Positions 1-5,120 of a stretch of DNA of 6,265 nucleotides are shown piece by piece. Position numbers and translations under genes: made by a program. This DNA is from Pseudomonadota bacterium (lineage in GTDB: Bacteria; Pseudomonadota; Gammaproteobacteria; Xanthomonadales; Rhodanobacteraceae), in assembly GCA_021798675.1 (NCBI GenBank), contig JAJZGE010000122.1, forward strand, positions 1 through 6,265, written 5' to 3'. The notes beneath the pieces were generated by a model. The model did not search any database and had not been told where the DNA came from. It was given only the letters and a program-made list of their open reading frames with translations. How positions within the stretch are numbered: the first letter of the stretch is position 1; every line of letters begins with the position of its first letter.

Positions 1-578
1 AGCGCGTCCAGCAAGGCCTCGAATTCATCGTCGCCGATCGCGCTGGCCGAAGCCGGCGTCGCGCTGATGACCGGAGCCGCCTCGGTGAGACCCGGCGCAC
101 CGTTACCGTACAGATTGTCGAGCAGCGCCTCGAATTCGCTGTCGTCGATCACGGCGCCATCGGACGCTGTGGCCGGCGGCGGCGCTGGCGAGCCTGCCGC
201 AACCGGCAGCAGGCGCTGCAGCAGTGCGGTTGGCGGTACCGCCAGCGGGGCATCGGCGCCCAGCGCAGTCATCATCCCGTTGAGCAGATCGAGCGCCTCG
301 AGCAACGCATCCATGTGCGCCGCGCCCAGCACCACGGTGCCGTTGCGCGCCTCGTTGAGCAGATCCTCGGCGTGATGGCACAGCAGCACCATCGGCTCGA
401 TCGCCATGAAGCCGGCGCCGCCCTTGACCGTGTGGAACGCGCGGAATACCGCATTCAGCAGCTCGCTGTCGTCCGGCGCTGCCTCCAGCCCGACCAGCTG
501 CTCGCCCAGGCGCTCGATCAGCTCGCCAGCCTCGATCAGGAAGTCCTGGCGCAGCTCGCTGTCGAACTCCGCATTCAC
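1..578 (-). CDS. cheA: Chemotaxis histidine kinase CheA, N-terminal part (3' end outside window)
   Basis: CheA autophosphorylates on a histidine and passes the phosphate to CheY. It works in the receptor-CheW array at the cell pole. About 192 codons are visible. Residues 1 to ~110 form the P1 (HPt) domain, with the phosphorylation motif HTVKGGAGF and the acceptor at about His49. A Pro/Ala-rich linker follows and contains two copies of an acidic DDxEFEALLD module. The kinase core (P3-P5) lies beyond position 1. The GTG at 578-576 is the only plausible start: the frame has a TAA stop at 596-594 and no other start codon between. No Shine-Dalgarno stands directly before this GTG, because a repeat element begins 7 nt upstream. 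The GTG overlaps the stop of the element's own ORF as GTGA, which suggests translational coupling. Family assignment is secure; the native N-terminus could have been altered by the insertion. Confidence 0.96.
   Translation of the reverse strand, partial: MNAEFDSELRQDFLIEAGELIERLGEQLVGLEAAPDDSELLNAVFRAFHTVKGGAGFMAIEPMVLLCHHAEDLLNEARNGTVVLGAAHMDALLEALDLLNGMMTALGADAPLAVPPTALLQRLLPVAAGSPAPPPATASDGAVIDDSEFEALLDNLYGNGAPGLTEAAPVISATPASASAIGDDEFEALLDA
6..150 (-). repeat. Duplicated DEFEALLD-type linker module within cheA
   Basis: Positions 6-39 and 117-150 are direct repeats, 27 of 34 bases identical and 111 nt (37 codons) apart, so they are in frame. They encode the peptides IGDDEFEALLDA and IDDSEFEALLDNL in the linker after P1. 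From memory, related acidic DEFEALLD motifs occur in CheA linkers of Pseudomonas-type proteins. The function is unknown to me; a short docking motif is one possibility. Confidence 0.75.
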
Positions 579-841
579 CGCGCCAGAGCCTGTTTATGCT
601 CCCCAAGCGCCCCGCGCCGGGAGCTGTTTGCGCGCAGGCCAAGGAAGAACGAAGGAGTGGACGTCCGTCCACGACTGAGTGATGACGCCGACATGCGGGC
701 AAACAGACCCGGCCCTTCGGGTTGCCATCGAGTGGCCGCCACGCGGCGGCGCGCGGCTTGACCTGACGGCCAGTCAGGCGCTGCACCACGCACTACCACC
801 TGGCGGCCACTCAATGACAACGCGGGGTGCTTGGGGACCAT
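575..841 (-). CDS. Element-borne 88-aa basic ORF, possible leader peptide coupled to cheA
   Basis: This ORF spans the repeat element from an ATG in one terminal repeat to a stop just past the other. The product is 88 residues, strongly basic (13 Arg, 3 Lys, only 3 acidic residues), with no recognisable domain, signal peptide or membrane segment. It begins MVPKHPALSLSG and ends GEHKQALAR. A GAGGAG Shine-Dalgarno (851-856), which probably once served cheA, lies 9 nt before the ATG. The TGA stop (577-575) overlaps the cheA GTG as GTGA. Ribosomes finishing here could restart on cheA, and their passage would melt the element's hairpins. The peptide may have no function of its own. It could also be untranslated: GC-rich structured DNA often holds chance ORFs. 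The signal and overlap are seen directly; the role is inferred. Confidence 0.45.
   Translation of the reverse strand: MVPKHPALSLSGRQVVVRGAAPDWPSGQAARRRVAATRWQPEGPGLFARMSASSLSRGRTSTPSFFLGLRANSSRRGALGEHKQALAR
586..616 (+). repeat. Terminal inverted repeat, cheA-side arm
   Basis: This 31-nt arm matches the reverse complement of 821-851 except at four positions. Blocks conserved in both arms include GAGCCTG, TCCCCAAGC and CCCCGCG. It carries the last sense codons of the element ORF on the minus strand. Confidence 0.85.
624..706. repeat. Internal inverted repeat with nested hairpin
   Basis: The arms at 624-636 and 694-706 are complementary over 13 nt with one mismatch. Between them, 657-672 forms a small hairpin with a 6-bp GTGGAC/GTCCAC stem and a 4-nt loop. 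This is the first of two side stems in the element. Confidence 0.7.
721..821. repeat. Long internal inverted repeat (second side stem)
   Basis: The arms at 721-741 and 801-821 are complementary over 21 nt with two mismatches. Inside lies a further perfect 6-bp stem, CCTGAC (762-767) with GTCAGG (773-778) across a 5-nt loop. The stem abuts the terminal repeat arm, as expected for a multi-branched fold. The element's RNA, if made, should be strongly structured. Confidence 0.8.
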
Positions 842-851
842 GAGCAGGCTC
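821..851 (-). repeat. Terminal inverted repeat, cheZ-side arm
   Basis: Partner of the arm at 586-616. On the minus strand it starts GAGCCTGCTCATGG, so the terminal repeat itself supplies the ATG (841-839) of the element ORF. Its outermost G (851) is also the last base of the GAGGAG Shine-Dalgarno. Confidence 0.85.
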
Positions 852-856
852 TCCTC
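851..856 (-). promoter_or_regulatory. Displaced ancestral cheA Shine-Dalgarno, now serving the element ORF
   Basis: The minus strand reads TTTTGAGGAG, in which the cheZ TGA stop (857-855) overlaps a strong GAGGAG. If the element is removed, GAGGA is followed by TGGCGCG and then the cheA GTG: a 7-nt spacer, which is ideal. At present the nearest start in range is the element's ATG, 9 nt away. Confidence 0.7.
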
Positions 857-1496
857 AAAACCCGAATTCGCTGAGCAGGCGGTCAGCGTCGTCCTGGCTC
901 GACACCTTGACCACGCTGGCCGGCGCTTCGACGCCCGCCAGTGCGCCGGTGAGACGCACCAGTTCCAGCAGTGACGACTCCACCGTGCCGATGAAGCTGG
1001 CGACCTTCTTGATCCGTTGTCCGCTCAGGTCCTGCCACGACTGTGCCAGTACCATGTCGGCCATACCGCTGTTGCAGCTTTGCGCAAACTCGCCGGCCTC
1101 GCGTGCCAGCACGACGACAGTATCGCCACCGTCGTTCCCGGCCAGCACTTCGCCGGCGTGGCGCGCCAGCGACTCGGCCTGCGGCCGCATGCGTTCGGCG
1201 AAGTCCAGGCTGCGATGGGCCGCCAGCGCGCTCATCTCCAGCACCTCCTGCAGATGCTGGCGCGCGTCGGCAACGATGCCCGGCACGCCCTCCTGCACCA
1301 GCTCGCCGCCGAGCCGGCGCACTGCATCGTGAAGATCGCGCGCGAGCTGGCCGAGCGCGCGGAACAGGCGCTGCTCGCGCTGGCGCACCATCACGTCCAG
1401 CGCCTGCTCGAAGGTGGCGCCATCCGGGCTGTTCAGCAGGTCGCGCAGTTCGGGCGGCAGGGCATCGTCGCTTGCCAGGGGAAGCATGGCCTTCAT
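855..1496 (-). CDS. cheZ: Protein phosphatase CheZ
   Basis: CheZ speeds dephosphorylation of CheY-P in the cytoplasm and so ends the motor-switching signal. The 213-residue product has the expected length. A mostly helical body carries the catalytic motif QDLSGQ at about residues 155-160; Asp156 and Gln160 correspond to E. coli Asp143 and Gln147. The C-terminus [13 protein letters not shown] matches the CheY-binding tail of the family. The ATG at 1496-1494 overlaps the cheY stop as ATGA. A GGAG lies 7 nt upstream inside cheY, so the two proteins are probably made in step. A second ATG three codons later is a possible but less likely start. Its stop codon overlaps the Shine-Dalgarno now separated from cheA. 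Confidence 0.96.
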   Translation of the reverse strand: MKAMLPLASDDALPPELRDLLNSPDGATFEQALDVMVRQREQRLFRALGQLARDLHDAVRRLGGELVQEGVPGIVADARQHLQEVLEMSALAAHRSLDFAERMRPQAESLARHAGEVLAGNDGGDTVVVLAREAGEFAQSCNSGMADMVLAQSWQDLSGQRIKKVASFIGTVESSLLELVRLTGALAGVEAPASVVKVSSQDDADRLLSEFGF

Positions 1497-1900
1497 GCGC
1501 TCACTCCACTGGCGGCGATCCGTTCGAAGATCTTGCCAAGCTTTTCCTTCAGGGTAATCGCGGTGAACGGTTTGACGATGTAGCCATTCACGCCCGCCTG
1601 GGCCGCGGCGATGATCTGGTCGCGGTTGTTCTCGGCCGTGACCATCAGCACCGGCATGCCCTTCAGCGACGCCTCGGCGCGGATCGCACGCAACAGATCG
1701 ATGCCGGTCATGTTCGGCATGTTCCAGTCGGTGACGACCAGATCAAACGACTGACTGCGCAGCAGGGTCAGCGCATTCTCGCCATCGTCGGCCTCCTGGA
1801 TCAGCGGATTGCTGAAGCCCAGTTCGACCAGCTGGTTGCGAACGATCCGCCGCATGGTGGAAAAGTCGTCCACCACCAGGATTTTCATGTTCTTGTCCAA
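1493..1900 (-). CDS. cheY: Chemotaxis response regulator CheY
   Basis: A single-domain receiver that, once phosphorylated by CheA, binds the flagellar motor switch. All key residues are present in the 135-residue product: acidic pair Asp11/Asp12, phospho-acceptor Asp58 (VTDWNMPN), Thr88 (VTAEN), Tyr107 and Lys110 (KPF). The absence of an output domain and the cheZ neighbour support CheY rather than another regulator. The chosen start is TTG at 1900-1898, because GGAG lies 7 nt upstream. The ATG at 1888-1886 (MKILVV) is the alternative and lacks a well-placed Shine-Dalgarno. The segment between the acidic pair and Asp58 is two residues longer than in E. coli, around [13 protein letters not shown]. 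The stop overlaps cheZ as ATGA. Confidence 0.96.
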   Translation of the reverse strand: MDKNMKILVVDDFSTMRRIVRNQLVELGFSNPLIQEADDGENALTLLRSQSFDLVVTDWNMPNMTGIDLLRAIRAEASLKGMPVLMVTAENNRDQIIAAAQAGVNGYIVKPFTAITLKEKLGKIFERIAASGVSA

Positions 1901-1965
1901 TCACCTTCTCCACTTGCACTGCATCGGCCAGTGCGCCATGCCTCAGAAATTCGCGCCGGGTCAGT
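1901..1965 (-). other. fliA-cheY spacer with a small hairpin and a weak sigma-28-like -10
   Basis: This 65-nt spacer is one of the few open gaps in the operon. A hairpin at 1916-1934 has a 6-bp GCACTG/CAGTGC stem and a 7-nt loop but no T-tract, so it is not a convincing terminator. On the minus strand GCCGATGC matches 6 of 8 bases of the sigma-28 -10 consensus GCCGATAA. No good TAAAGTTT-like -35 stands at the right distance. The cheY ribosome-binding site (GGAGAAGG) lies at the cheY end. Confidence 0.3.
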
Positions 1966-2697
1966 TCACCCGTCGCGCCAGCCAGTCATCCGCGAGCGCA
2001 GCCGGATGACAGCCTGCCCATGGATCTGGCAGACCCGCGATTCACTCACCCCGAGCACGGCACCGATCTCCTTCAGGTTCAACTCCTGCTCGTAGTACAA
2101 CGACATCACCAGCTGCTCCCGCTCGGGCAGGCCACCGATCGCCTCGGCCAGCGCCTCGCGCATGCCGTCGTGCTCGATATGTTCGGCCGGGCTGAGGCCA
2201 GCTTCGTCGGCGACATCCAGCGCGGAGCTCTCCTCGCCATCATCCGGTGCGGTAAGACTCAGCAGCCGCACACAGGACGCATCGGCGAGCACCTGGTGGT
2301 ATTCGTCGGCGCCGATGCCGAGCCGCCGCATCACCTCGGCATCGCTGGCTTCGGCACCTGTTTCAGTCTCGATCTGACGGATTGTCTCGGCCACTTCGCG
2401 GGCCTTGCGGTGCACCGAGCGCGGCGTCCAGTCCGTGCGGCGCAATTCGTCGAGCATCGCCCCACGAATGCGGATACCCGCATAGGTCTCGAAACTCGCG
2501 CCGCGATCCAGCGCAAAATGGCGTGCGGCTTCCAGCAAACCGATCATCCCGGCCTGTATCAAATCACCCACGTCGACGCTGGCCGGCAGCCGCCCCATCA
2601 GGTGATAGGCGATCCGTCGTACCAGCGGCGCGTGCCGGCGCACCAGCTCGTCGGCACTTTCGCGGGAATGTTGCAGATATTCCGATGCCACGCTCAT
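1966..2697 (-). CDS. fliA: Flagellar sigma factor FliA (sigma-28)
   Basis: FliA directs RNA polymerase to late flagellar and chemotaxis promoters once the hook is complete and FlgM is exported. The 243-residue product has the family length. Region 2 (about residues 24-90) includes the core-binding and -10 segment DVGDLIQAGMIGLLEA and the FETYAGIRIRGAMLDELR block typical of FliA/WhiG. Region 3 covers about 95-140, followed by an acidic linker. Region 4 (about 180-237) has the -35-binding helix-turn-helix LKEIGAVLGVSESRVCQIH. The ATG at 2697-2695 gives MSVASEYLQHS, lies 1 nt after the flhG stop and has a GGGGG tract 5 nt upstream. A longer frame running back into flhG is rejected. It is co-transcribed with flhFG and likely feeds back on the che genes. 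Confidence 0.97.
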   Translation of the reverse strand: MSVASEYLQHSRESADELVRRHAPLVRRIAYHLMGRLPASVDVGDLIQAGMIGLLEAARHFALDRGASFETYAGIRIRGAMLDELRRTDWTPRSVHRKAREVAETIRQIETETGAEASDAEVMRRLGIGADEYHQVLADASCVRLLSLTAPDDGEESSALDVADEAGLSPAEHIEHDGMREALAEAIGGLPEREQLVMSLYYEQELNLKEIGAVLGVSESRVCQIHGQAVIRLRSRMTGWRDG

Positions 2698-2698
2698 C

Positions 2699-3643
2699 TC
2701 AGCCCCCTGCCGCCGTTGTCGCCCGGCCACCAAAAAAGGCGATCCGGTCGAGGCCTGCGCGTTCGGGCTCCTCCCATCTATCGACCGCACCCGCCAATTG
2801 CTTGAATGCCTGCGCCGAACGGCTGGAAGGCCACAGGTCGACCACCGCACTTTGCTGCCTGATGGCCTGGCGCAACCGCTCGTCGTGCGGCACCCAGCCG
2901 CTGAAATCGATCACCACATCGAGGAAGCGGTCGCTGACCCGCGACAGCTTGTGATGCAGCTGTCGCGCCTCGCCTTCGTTGCGCACCATGTTCGCGACCA
3001 TGCGGAAGCGGCGTACCGCGAAATCGCGGCTGAGCACCTTGATCAGCGCATAGGCGTCGGTGATCGAGGCGGGCTCGTCGCATACCACCAGCACGACATC
3101 ATCGGCGGCGGCGGCAAACATGGCCACGCTGTCGGACAACCCGGCAGCCGTATCCACCAGCAGGTATTTCGGCGGCTGGGCCAGTTCGTCGAAAGCGCGG
3201 ATGATCGCCGCATGTTCCCCGCTGCCCAGCTGGGCCAGCCGGCGCGCGCCGGAGCCGGCAGGAATTACCCGCAATCCGTGCGGCGCGGTCAGCAGCAGAT
3301 CCACCAGCGTGCACTGGCCGTCCAGCAGGTGGCCGATATGCCGCGACGGCGCAAGTCCGAGCAGCACATCGACATTCGCCAGCCCCATGTCGGCATCCAG
3401 CAGCATCACGTCATGCCCGGCCATCGACAGCGACATGCCGAGATTCACCGCCACCGTGCTCTTGCCGACGCCACCCTTGCCGCCGGCCACGGTGATCGCA
3501 CGACAGCGCCGGCGCGACGGGGGCACTCCGGCCAGCAGGCTGCTGGCCTGGTGGGCGGCCGGCGGCGGTTCACCTCGACCAACCACGGCCGAAAGCATCT
3601 GCTTCAGGCCCCAGGCCTGGTCCATTGCAAGTACCCCGCTCAT
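2699..3643 (-). CDS. flhG: Flagellar number regulator FlhG/FleN (MinD-like ATPase)
   Basis: A MinD/ParA-family ATPase that limits flagella to one or few per pole, acting on FlhF and, in Pseudomonas and Vibrio, on the master regulator. The product is 314 residues. Residues 8-14 (DQAWGLK) match the DQAxxLR-type activator helix known to stimulate the FlhF GTPase. The deviant Walker A GGKGGVGKST has Lys56 and Lys61. LLDADMGLANVDVLLGL (81-97) and LLVDTAAGLSDS (161-172) are the other nucleotide-site motifs. CDEPASITDAYALIKVL (188-204) is characteristic of FlhG. The ATG at 3643 overlaps the flhF stop as ATGA. The in-frame ATG at 3625 (MDQAWGL) has a GGGG 8 nt upstream and is a serious alternative start. 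I see no defect in the gene. Confidence 0.96.
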   Translation of the reverse strand: MSGVLAMDQAWGLKQMLSAVVGRGEPPPAAHQASSLLAGVPPSRRRCRAITVAGGKGGVGKSTVAVNLGMSLSMAGHDVMLLDADMGLANVDVLLGLAPSRHIGHLLDGQCTLVDLLLTAPHGLRVIPAGSGARRLAQLGSGEHAAIIRAFDELAQPPKYLLVDTAAGLSDSVAMFAAAADDVVLVVCDEPASITDAYALIKVLSRDFAVRRFRMVANMVRNEGEARQLHHKLSRVSDRFLDVVIDFSGWVPHDERLRQAIRQQSAVVDLWPSSRSAQAFKQLAGAVDRWEEPERAGLDRIAFFGGRATTAAGG

Positions 3644-4947
3644 GCGCTGGCCATCGCGAGGCCGAAGCGTTCGGCCATCAAGGCGTCGTCCGGCGCCCGG
3701 CTTTTCAGCGACTGTGCGGCGCGGCACACCAGGATTCGCGCATCCGCGCTGGCGATGTCCTCCGGCACGCGCTGGCCATCGGTGGTGTAGTCCAGCGACA
3801 GCCGGTGACGGATCAGCACCGACAGCGCACCGCCCAGGCTGGGCGCCTCATCCAGCTTGGTCAGGATGCAGGCCTTCGGTTGCAGCGGCAGATACGCCTG
3901 CACCGCCTCCTCCAGCGACTGCGACTGCGCGTTTGCCGCCAGCACCAGGCAGGCACGTACGTCACCTGCGCCGGAGAAGATCTCCATCTGCTGTGACAGC
4001 CGTGAATCGCTGCCGGCCACGCCAGCGGTATCGATCAGCACGGTGTGCCGTCCACGCAGCAACTCCAGCACCTTGCGCAGGCTGTCCGCGTCGTAGGCCG
4101 GATAGACGCGCACGCCGAGCAGCCGGCCGTAATGCTCCAGCTGTGCCGCGGCGCCAATGCGGTAGTGATCGGTGCTGACCAGCGCCACCTGATCCGCCCC
4201 ATGGCGCAACACCGTACGGGCGGCGAGCTTGGCGATGGTGGTGGTCTTGCCCACGCCGGTGGGACCGACCAGCGCGGTGATGCCCTCGACATCGGCAAGA
4301 TCGCGGCCACTCACCAGCAGGCTGCGGCTGAGCATGCCCAGCGGCAGATAACGCGCCTGTTCGGCATTGATCTGTTCGGGCAGCTCGGCCACCAGGCGGC
4401 GTGCCACATCCGCTTCGATGCCAAGCCGGGTCATCTCGCGCAGCACGCGTGCCTGCATCGGCTGCCGCCGCTCCAGGTCGTTCCACGCCAGACTCGACAG
4501 CTGCATCTCCAGCATCTCGCGCAGACCGCCCAGCTCCACCCGCATGTGCGCGGTGTCCTGCACGGCGCGCTCCATCAGCGGATGCATCGGCAGCGGTTCG
4601 CTGACGGGCGCCGCCGCGGGCGGCGGCACTGCGGTCAGCAATGGGGCACTCGTTGGCAGGCGGGGCAGGCGGGGTGGCACCGCGCGGGCCAATGTCGGCG
4701 CCGCGTCGGCAACGGCAACGGCAACGGCGTCGGCAGCGGCGGCGGCGGGTGCATCAGCATTCGCCCATGGCGCGCCGTGCTTTGCCGCTTCGCGCACCAG
4801 TGACTCGTCGTAATCGATCGCGGCGATCACCTCGATCCCCTCCGCGAGCCGGCGCGTGGACAGGATCACCGCCTCCGGCCCCTGCTCCTCGCGCACCTCG
4901 CGCATGGCCTGGCGCATGTCCGCTGCTACGAATCGCTTGATCTTCAT
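3640..4947 (-). CDS. flhF: Flagellar placement GTPase FlhF (SRP-type)
   Basis: An SRP54/FtsY-like GTPase that marks the cell pole and recruits the first flagellar basal-body parts. The product is 435 residues. Residues 1-50 (MKIKRFVAADMRQAMREVREEQGPEAVILS and following) are the typical FlhF N-terminus. Residues ~60-120 are an Ala/Pro/Val-rich linker, and a helical N domain follows. The GTPase motifs are GPTGVGKTTT (G1, 228-237), STDHYRIGA (258-266), DTAG (306-309) and TKLDE (G4, 363-367). The start at ATG 4947-4945 gives the family N-terminus, with a GGAG 9 nt upstream. The open frame continues upstream through the repeat-rich gap, but that extension is not family sequence. The stop overlaps flhG as ATGA. 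A 52-codon ORF overlaps its start, also as ATGA. Confidence 0.97.
   Translation of the reverse strand: MKIKRFVAADMRQAMREVREEQGPEAVILSTRRLAEGIEVIAAIDYDESLVREAAKHGAPWANADAPAAAAADAVAVAVADAAPTLARAVPPRLPRLPTSAPLLTAVPPPAAAPVSEPLPMHPLMERAVQDTAHMRVELGGLREMLEMQLSSLAWNDLERRQPMQARVLREMTRLGIEADVARRLVAELPEQINAEQARYLPLGMLSRSLLVSGRDLADVEGITALVGPTGVGKTTTIAKLAARTVLRHGADQVALVSTDHYRIGAAAQLEHYGRLLGVRVYPAYDADSLRKVLELLRGRHTVLIDTAGVAGSDSRLSQQMEIFSGAGDVRACLVLAANAQSQSLEEAVQAYLPLQPKACILTKLDEAPSLGGALSVLIRHRLSLDYTTDGQRVPEDIASADARILVCRAAQSLKSRAPDDALMAERFGLAMASA
4703..4747 (-). repeat. Degenerate hexanucleotide repeat in the flhF linker
   Basis: Three exact GCAACG units (4709-4726) are flanked by related GCGTCG, GCAGCG and GCGGCG units. 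On the minus strand they encode the Ala-Val/Ala-Asp stretch at about residues 68-82 of FlhF. Because the unit is 6 bp, gain or loss of copies changes linker length without a frameshift. This looks like ordinary slippage in a low-constraint linker. Confidence 0.7.
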
Positions 4948-5102
4948 GCGTGCTTGCTCCGCGCGCGGGGAACGGGGAACGGGGAACGGAAAGCGGCGGC
5001 GACAAGGCGACCCGGTTCTGCATGCAGGGCCGCGACCACGGGTTCGCCGCAGCCGGCACTTTCCCCGTGCCTCGTGCCCCGCACCCCCTTCAAGCTCTTC
5101 AT
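4944..5102 (-). CDS. Possible 52-aa ORF coupled to flhF
   Basis: A short frame starts at ATG 5102-5100, 18 nt after the flhA stop, with a strong GAGGAG (5112-5117) 9 nt upstream. It ends at TGA 4946-4944, overlapping the flhF ATG as ATGA. The product begins MKSLKGVRGTRHGES and ends PVPRARSKHA; it is Arg/Pro-rich and shows no domain. The Shine-Dalgarno is stronger than the GGAG in front of flhF itself. Ribosome passage could therefore aid flhF translation or shield the transcript from Rho. It may equally be a by-product of an insertion after the original flhF start, with no functional peptide. Confidence 0.35.
   Translation of the reverse strand: MKSLKGVRGTRHGESAGCGEPVVAALHAEPGRLVAAAFRSPFPVPRARSKHA
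4952..5095. repeat. Palindromic GC-rich insert in the flhA-flhF gap
   Basis: The gap between flhA and flhF holds a roughly palindromic segment with no conserved gene. The outer ends read CAAGC (5091-5095) and GCTTG (4952-4956), with about 13 of 19 positions complementary. Just inside one end are three tandem 7-bp GGGGAAC units (4967-4987). Inside the other end, the reverse complement of about 5062-5089 carries related units (GGGGCAC, GAGGCAC). The arms enclose a short core with a perfect 10-bp palindrome CTGCATGCAG (5018-5027). The segment is bounded by a 7-bp direct repeat (4941-4947 and 5096-5102). It resembles a degraded MITE-like or intergenic repeat; high GC makes some of the complementarity likely by chance. 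Confidence 0.5.
4967..4987 (+). repeat. Tandem 7-bp repeat, three copies of GGGGAAC
   Basis: Three perfect consecutive copies are seen directly. They lie 20 bp upstream of the flhF start. Copy number could vary by slippage and would shift the frame of the short ORF crossing them. Confidence 0.9.
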
Positions 5103-5111
5103 CACAACCCA

Positions 5112-5117
5112 CTCCTC
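5112..5117 (-). promoter_or_regulatory. Strong Shine-Dalgarno after flhA, possibly the ancestral flhF site
   Basis: GAGGAG on the minus strand, 4 nt after the flhA stop codon and 9 nt before the ATG at 5102. If the insert is collapsed at the duplicated ATGAAGA, this site would sit directly in front of flhF with normal spacing. Confidence 0.55.
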
Positions 5118-5120
5118 AGC

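Larger units (their letters stand above)
585..852. mobile_element. MITE-like structured repeat element between cheZ and cheA
   Basis: A non-autonomous element of about 266 bp fills nearly the whole cheZ-cheA gap. Its ends (586-616 and 821-851) are imperfect inverted repeats that read GAGCCTG inward from both sides. One further complementary pair extends them to 585 and 852. Two internal inverted repeats (arms 624-636/694-706 and 721-741/801-821) give a nested, three-way-junction layout. No transposase is encoded and I see no target-site duplication. The insertion splits a Shine-Dalgarno at 851-856 from the cheA start at 578. I have the impression that peptides like the encoded one recur as hypothetical proteins in Xanthomonadales, which would fit a dispersed repeat family, but I could not check this. 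It could also be an old resident intergenic RNA structure. Confidence 0.8.
4941..5102 (-). repeat. 7-bp direct repeat flanking the flhA-flhF insert
   Basis: On the minus strand ATGAAGA occurs at 5102-5096 and again at 4947-4941, where it is the start of flhF. The two copies bound the palindromic insert, with 4 extra bases (ACGC) next to the second. This is compatible with a target-site duplication or partial gene-start duplication. Given two aligned ATG codons, the remaining four bases could also match by chance. Confidence 0.45.

Noticed and set aside
103..789. 228-codon minus-strand frame across the cheA N-terminus and the element
   Set aside because: It is out of frame with the clear CheA P1 domain (HTVKGGAGF) and gives an Arg/Gly/Ala-rich sequence typical of a shadow frame in GC-rich DNA.
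586..851. CRISPR array or tRNA-like gene in the element
   Set aside because: The repeats are inverted, not regularly spaced direct repeats, and there is no tRNA anticodon arm or T-loop consensus.
575..860. Target-site duplication flanking the 266-bp element
   Set aside because: No direct repeat is visible next to 585 and 852; only one extra complementary base pair extends the terminal repeat.
1916..1934. Rho-independent terminator between fliA and cheY
   Set aside because: The 6-bp stem has no following T-tract on the minus strand.
1043..2095. 350-codon plus-strand frame opposite cheZ, cheY and the fliA end
   Set aside because: It spans three convincing minus-strand genes and is Arg/Pro-rich low-complexity sequence; a GC-driven artefact.
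1966..2850. Longer FliA start at 2850
   Set aside because: The added 51 residues lie inside flhG in another frame and do not resemble any sigma-28 N-terminus; the ATG at 2697 fits the family and has a nearby G-rich ribosome-binding site.
2798..3790. 330-codon plus-strand frame opposite flhG
   Set aside because: His/Gln/Arg-rich antisense shadow of a well-conserved MinD-family gene; no family features.
3060..4178. 372-codon plus-strand frame opposite flhG and flhF
   Set aside because: Antisense shadow of two recognised genes, with composition unlike a real protein.
5055..5071. Sigma-54-like GGCAC...GTGCC in the flhA-flhF gap
   Set aside because: The GG and GC dinucleotides are not at the required 10-nt spacing; the sequence is better read as a 5-bp stem with a 7-nt loop.
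3640..5112. FlhF start at 5112
   Set aside because: The extra residues come from the palindromic repeat-rich gap; MKIKRF at 4947 is the standard FlhF N-terminus.
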